From Crocosphaera chwakensis CCY0110 (GTDB taxonomy: Bacteria > Cyanobacteriota > Cyanobacteriia > Cyanobacteriales > Microcystaceae), in contig NZ_AAXW01000084.1 in NCBI RefSeq assembly GCF_000169335.1, positions 1-17,186 on the forward strand: 17,186 nt of DNA, read 5' to 3'. Positions within the stretch are counted from its first letter, which is position 1; every line of letters starts with the position of its first letter. A program made the position numbers and the translations under genes. The notes beneath the pieces were generated by a model. That model made no database searches. It worked only from the letters and a program-made list of their open reading frames with translations, and was not told the origin of the DNA. Shown in pieces: positions 14,299 to 17,186 of this stretch.

Positions 14299-14419
14299 TA
14301 CCAAATCCGCTTATTTTAGTAGAGTAACATTTTTTCTCCCCGCTCCCTGCTCCCTGCTCCCTGCTCCCTGCTCCCTGCTTCAAGACTTAATACTATACTA
14401 TCTAAAACGGATCTAGTAT
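14299..14419. mobile_element. MITE-like element with TA target site, inserted in a gene
   Basis: A 121-bp noncoding element. Its ends are imperfect inverted repeats: ATACCAAATCCG inward from 14299 and, on the other strand, ATACTAGATCCG inward from 14419 (10 of 12 match). Both sides carry TA, the target duplication of IS630/Tc1-mariner transposons. The interior holds five GCTCCCT repeats. Excision with one TA restores the host frame exactly, which fixes the boundaries. It encodes no protein, so it would need a transposase from elsewhere. Confidence 0.75.
14342..14376 (+). repeat. Five tandem GCTCCCT heptanucleotide repeats
   Basis: Five exact copies of the heptamer GCTCCCT, followed by a partial copy. 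Short tandemly repeated heptamers of this kind are frequent in cyanobacterial genomes. A related two-unit stretch (CTCCCTGCTCCCC, about 5755-5767) occurs inside the inverted-repeat element in the atp operon. Confidence 0.92.
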
Positions 14420-14699
14420 TACTATCCTCACTCCAAATCGTCCGTAAAATGGTAATGTTATCGTGACTTGAACTATCCACATGAAGCAATACCCAACGTC
14501 CTTCTATTTGCATAAACTCAGGTTCAGAGTATCTAAAAACTGATGCCCAATCTTCTGGTCCTTCATGCTTCTCAATGATTCGATCCCAACGGACAGTTTT
14601 TATTTTAGAAAGAGTAGTTTCTGGCAATTGTGTTAATTTCATTTTTTCTGTTAATTAATCATAATATTGTTGATCAGATGGGTTAACTGGGGAGGCACA

Positions 14700-17186
14700 T
14701 TAGTTTAATTTAAAATAAAAAGTCGCCCCTTCTCCTACCCCACTCCGGGCCCAAATACGTCCACCATGACGATGAATAATCCGTTGAACAATAGAAAGGC
14801 CAATTCCTGTTCCTTCAAACTCTTTTTGTGAGTGTAATCGTTGAAATGCACCGAATAGTTGCTCCGCATATTTCATATCAAAACCGACTCCATTATCAGC
14901 CACAAAAAGAGTGCCGTCTTCTAAACAATCGACCTCAATTTGAATCGGATTCTGTCCCTGACTAAACTTAACGCTATTCTGGATTAAATTAATAAACACT
15001 TGTTGTAATAAGGCGGAATCCCCTAAGACTGTGGGTAATTGTCCTATCTTAAATTCAATATTGATCCCTTCAGAACAAACCAGATCAATAGCAGTTTTCA
15101 CTACAGCATTAAGATTAACCTCATGAAACACTAACTCCCGTCTTCCTACCCGCGACAAGGTGAGTAACCCATCGATTAAACGACCCATTTTTTGACTACT
15201 TTTTTCGATCACATCTAAATAATGTATGACCTTGGGATCGTCTTTGACATCACTATTGAAGAGTCTTGGTTTTAAAGCATTGACAAACCCATGAATATGT
15301 CGCAACGGCGCACGCAGATCATGAGAAACAGAATAACAAAAAGAGTCTAATTCTTGATTGGTAGCTTCTAGTTGAGTGGTTTGTTCTATTAATACTTGCT
15401 TGGTCTTCACCAACTCAGTCACGTCACGGGAGGTTGCTAGAAGTGCGTAAACCTCTCCGTGGGAGTTTTTTAGGGGGACTTTATAAGTGTCAAAATAGTG
15501 ATCGCCGTCGGGTAAAGTAATAATTTCCTCAAGGTGGAGCGTTTCTCCTGAGTCAAACACTTGTTGATTTTGCTGAGCAAAATAATCAGCTATTTCAGGG
15601 TTAAAACAGTCAAAAATTGTTTTACCTTGCACCTGTTTATGGTGATCAAAGCCGATACCTTTGGCAAAGACTTGATTACAAAACAACAGTTTCATTGTCT
15701 CCGGTTCTACCACAAATACAAAGTCAGGAAGAGTATTTAATAACATTTCTAATTCTGCCGTTCGTTGACTTACCCGTTCCTCTAATTGTTCATTTAAGCG
15801 TTTAATCTCTTGTTCTCTCTTTTTTTGTTCTGTGATATCTTGAGCTAATCCAGCGACACGAACCAAGTCTCCCGATTGATTTTGTATAGTAAACCCCCTG
15901 TCCCTAATCCAGCGTTGAGTTCCATCAGACCGAATAATGCGATATTGATAGTCAAATTCCCCTTCAAGTAATTTTTGCCAAAAATCCCTTTTAATTCGAT
16001 CACGATCATCAGGGTGAATCGATTCTATCCATTTGGTTGGGTTTTCGTACATATAGTCTGGACTGTAGCCCCAAATTTTTTTACAGGTAGGACTAGCATA
16101 GGTAAGGTTTTGATAGCTAGGATCGGTTTTAGAAATATCAATAATCCAAAATACTTCACGAATATTTTCTGCAATTTGGCGAAATTTTTGTTCACTTTCT
16201 CTTAAGGCTTTTTCTGCTTGTTTTCGTTCGCTAATATTCCGAGAATTGGCTACAATTCCTTTAATATTAGGATTGTGGAGTTGATTACTAGCTACTGTTT
16301 CTATCCATATATATTCATTACTTTTTGTTTGATATCGATACTGAACTGTAATGATTTCTTGGGGATGATCAAGTAGCTGAGAAAAGCTATTTCCTACCCT
16401 AGCGCGATCATCTGGATGAATTAAATCAAAAGTTCTCATTTGCTGCATTTCTTCGAGGGAAAAGCCATAAATTTTTTCAGCCGTCGGAGAATTATAGATT
16501 AGCTTTCCTTCTTTGTCGAAAATTGAAACAATATCAGAGGAATAGGTTAATAAGGCTTGTAATTTATTTTCACTGGCTTCTTTTTCTCGTTCTGCTTGTT
16601 GACGACTTCTATTATTACGATAGGCTTTAATTAAATTAGCACAAGTGGTTAAAAAAGGTTGTAAGTATTCAACTAAATTATCATCATATCCTTGTGGACG
16701 GTTGGCAACTCCCACCATTCCTATTAATTTATTATTATGATAAAAAGGGAGTCCTAAAAAAGCATCAAGAGAAGGATGACTTTCAAGTAAACTTTCTTGT
16801 CTATGATCCTTACTAGAATGATTGGAAATGACTGGTTTTCCCGTGGTGATAACTGCTTCAAGTAAGGTTTTTAAGTTATGAAATTTCATGTTATGGGGGG
16901 CATTTTCATTATAAAATTGCTTAGTTTCTTTATTCCAGAAAATATTCGTTAGAGAATGGATTTTTATAGAGGGTTTTCCTCTCAACTTCATGTAAGTTTC
17001 TTTTAGACAATATTCCTTTTGCTGATTGTAACTAATTTCTCCAATAAAACCATATTCACTGTCTGTCAAAATTAGCAGATTTTCTAATAAGTCATTAAAT
17101 AAAACTTGAGGAAGTGTGTTAGCAATAAATTGAGATTGCGCTGAAGTAATTGCTTTTAAAATACTATTACTTTTTATTAGTTCACT
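14700..17186 (-). CDS. GAF-PAS-PAS-PAS sensor histidine kinase, 5' end outside window
   Basis: 828 residues are visible; the frame is open to the right edge, so the start lies beyond. The TTG at 17069 is not the start, because upstream codons (ILKAITSAQSQFIANT, LLENLLILTDSEYG) continue the GAF domain. In visible numbering: GAF (about 1-190, FLGLPFY and LIGMVGVANRP), PAS 1 (about 207-325), PAS 2 (about 335-455), coiled coil, PAS 3 (about 480-595), HisKA with the phospho-acceptor His622 in SVSHDLRAPL, and a HATPase with the N box NLIQNSVKF (about 733-741), DNGVGFD (764-770) and GTGIGLSI (792-799). All kinase motifs are intact. It has no receiver domain and, in the visible part, no membrane helix, so it is probably a cytosolic sensor. 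GAF and PAS domains may bind a chromophore, heme or small ligand; the GAF shows no obvious bilin-binding cysteine. Its response regulator is not in the window. Confidence 0.93.
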   Translation of the reverse strand, partial: SELIKSNSILKAITSAQSQFIANTLPQVLFNDLLENLLILTDSEYGFIGEISYNQQKEYCLKETYMKLRGKPSIKIHSLTNIFWNKETKQFYNENAPHNMKFHNLKTLLEAVITTGKPVISNHSSKDHRQESLLESHPSLDAFLGLPFYHNNKLIGMVGVANRPQGYDDNLVEYLQPFLTTCANLIKAYRNNRSRQQAEREKEASENKLQALLTYSSDIVSIFDKEGKLIYNSPTAEKIYGFSLEEMQQMRTFDLIHPDDRARVGNSFSQLLDHPQEIITVQYRYQTKSNEYIWIETVASNQLHNPNIKGIVANSRNISERKQAEKALRESEQKFRQIAENIREVFWIIDISKTDPSYQNLTYASPTCKKIWGYSPDYMYENPTKWIESIHPDDRDRIKRDFWQKLLEGEFDYQYRIIRSDGTQRWIRDRGFTIQNQSGDLVRVAGLAQDITEQKKREQEIKRLNEQLEERVSQRTAELEMLLNTLPDFVFVVEPETMKLLFCNQVFAKGIGFDHHKQVQGKTIFDCFNPEIADYFAQQNQQVFDSGETLHLEEIITLPDGDHYFDTYKVPLKNSHGEVYALLATSRDVTELVKTKQVLIEQTTQLEATNQELDSFCYSVSHDLRAPLRHIHGFVNALKPRLFNSDVKDDPKVIHYLDVIEKSSQKMGRLIDGLLTLSRVGRRELVFHEVNLNAVVKTAIDLVCSEGINIEFKIGQLPTVLGDSALLQQVFINLIQNSVKFSQGQNPIQIEVDCLEDGTLFVADNGVGFDMKYAEQLFGAFQRLHSQKEFEGTGIGLSIVQRIIHRHGGRIWARSGVGEGATFYFKLN

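Larger units (their letters stand above)
14133..14642 (-). pseudogene. Conserved small protein gene interrupted by a MITE-like insertion
   Basis: As it stands, the frame from the ATG at 14642 runs to a stop at 14316 (108 residues), but its last third (LEAGSREQGAGSRERGEKM) is only the translation of a heptanucleotide repeat. Removing the element at 14299-14419 with one flanking TA joins IWSEDSN directly to SVTLFLKDTTYDDDPFFSGF, and the frame continues through LAVCDRLVEEDFYVAIVYHEWF to TGA at 14133-14135, giving a 128-residue protein. The insertion adds 123 bp, a multiple of three, and truncates through a stop inside the element. I do not recognise the family; the protein is acidic, tryptophan-rich and soluble-looking, with no signal peptide. 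The N-terminal 75 residues are still translatable, so partial function cannot be excluded. Confidence 0.8.

Noticed and set aside
14342..14376. CRISPR array
   Set aside because: The repeats are 7-bp tandem units with no spacers.
14316..14400. Low-complexity protein tail LEAGSREQGAGSRERGEKM as a genuine domain
   Set aside because: It is the in-frame translation of the GCTCCCT repeat inside the MITE-like element, not protein evolution.
17070..17186. Start of the histidine kinase at 17069
   Set aside because: The codon is TTG and the frame stays open and GAF-like to the window edge, so the start is outside.

Overview
The window looks like a chromosomal segment of a cyanobacterium, probably a unicellular Crocosphaera/Cyanothece/Aphanothece-type organism. 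The evidence is AT-rich DNA with several HIP1 octamers (GCGATCGC, for example near 3718, 6172, 6730, 8318 and 8760), a cyanobacterial-style PEP-CTERM tail, an SLH-domain envelope protein, a DUF2811-type small protein, TTTTCCACA DnaA-type boxes and a heptanucleotide repeat (GCTCCCT)n. There are no rRNA or tRNA genes and no CRISPR array.

The centrepiece (about 1365-7918, minus strand) is a second, N-type F1Fo ATPase operon in the order atpD-atpC-atpQ-atpR-atpB-atpE-atpF-[antitoxin-toxin]-atpA. AtpQ, AtpR, a c subunit with glutamates in both helices and a long b subunit with a delta-like tail identify the N-ATPase class, which is usually predicted to export Na+ at the cost of ATP. Two things are abnormal. 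A ParD/ParE-like toxin-antitoxin pair sits between atpF and atpA. The gamma gene atpG, expected after atpA, is absent. A 110-bp inverted-repeat element also separates atpR from atpQ.

The left end (1-1247, plus strand) is debris: a DDE transposase broken over several frames, then a LamG/PEP-CTERM protein without its 5' end and frameshifted by an exact 8-bp tandem duplication. It occupies the place where atpG would be expected.

Right of the operon, on the minus strand, lie a secreted SLH-domain protein (8282-9049) and a membrane PAS-PAS-GGDEF-EAL cyclic-di-GMP enzyme (9318-11858). The spacer 11859-12339 holds a 19-codon signal-peptide-like ORF and a probable GGDEF-domain relic. On the plus strand follow pyrE (12340-12930), a spacer with a helically phased cluster of DnaA-box-like repeats (12950-13075), and three overlapping small genes (13349-14092).

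The right end (minus strand) has a 128-codon gene interrupted by a roughly 121-bp MITE-like element flanked by TA; removing the element restores the reading frame exactly. Last comes a GAF-PAS3-histidine kinase whose 5' end lies beyond the window. Overall, a laterally mobile Na+ bioenergetics cassette and signalling genes sit in a neighbourhood worn by small mobile elements.
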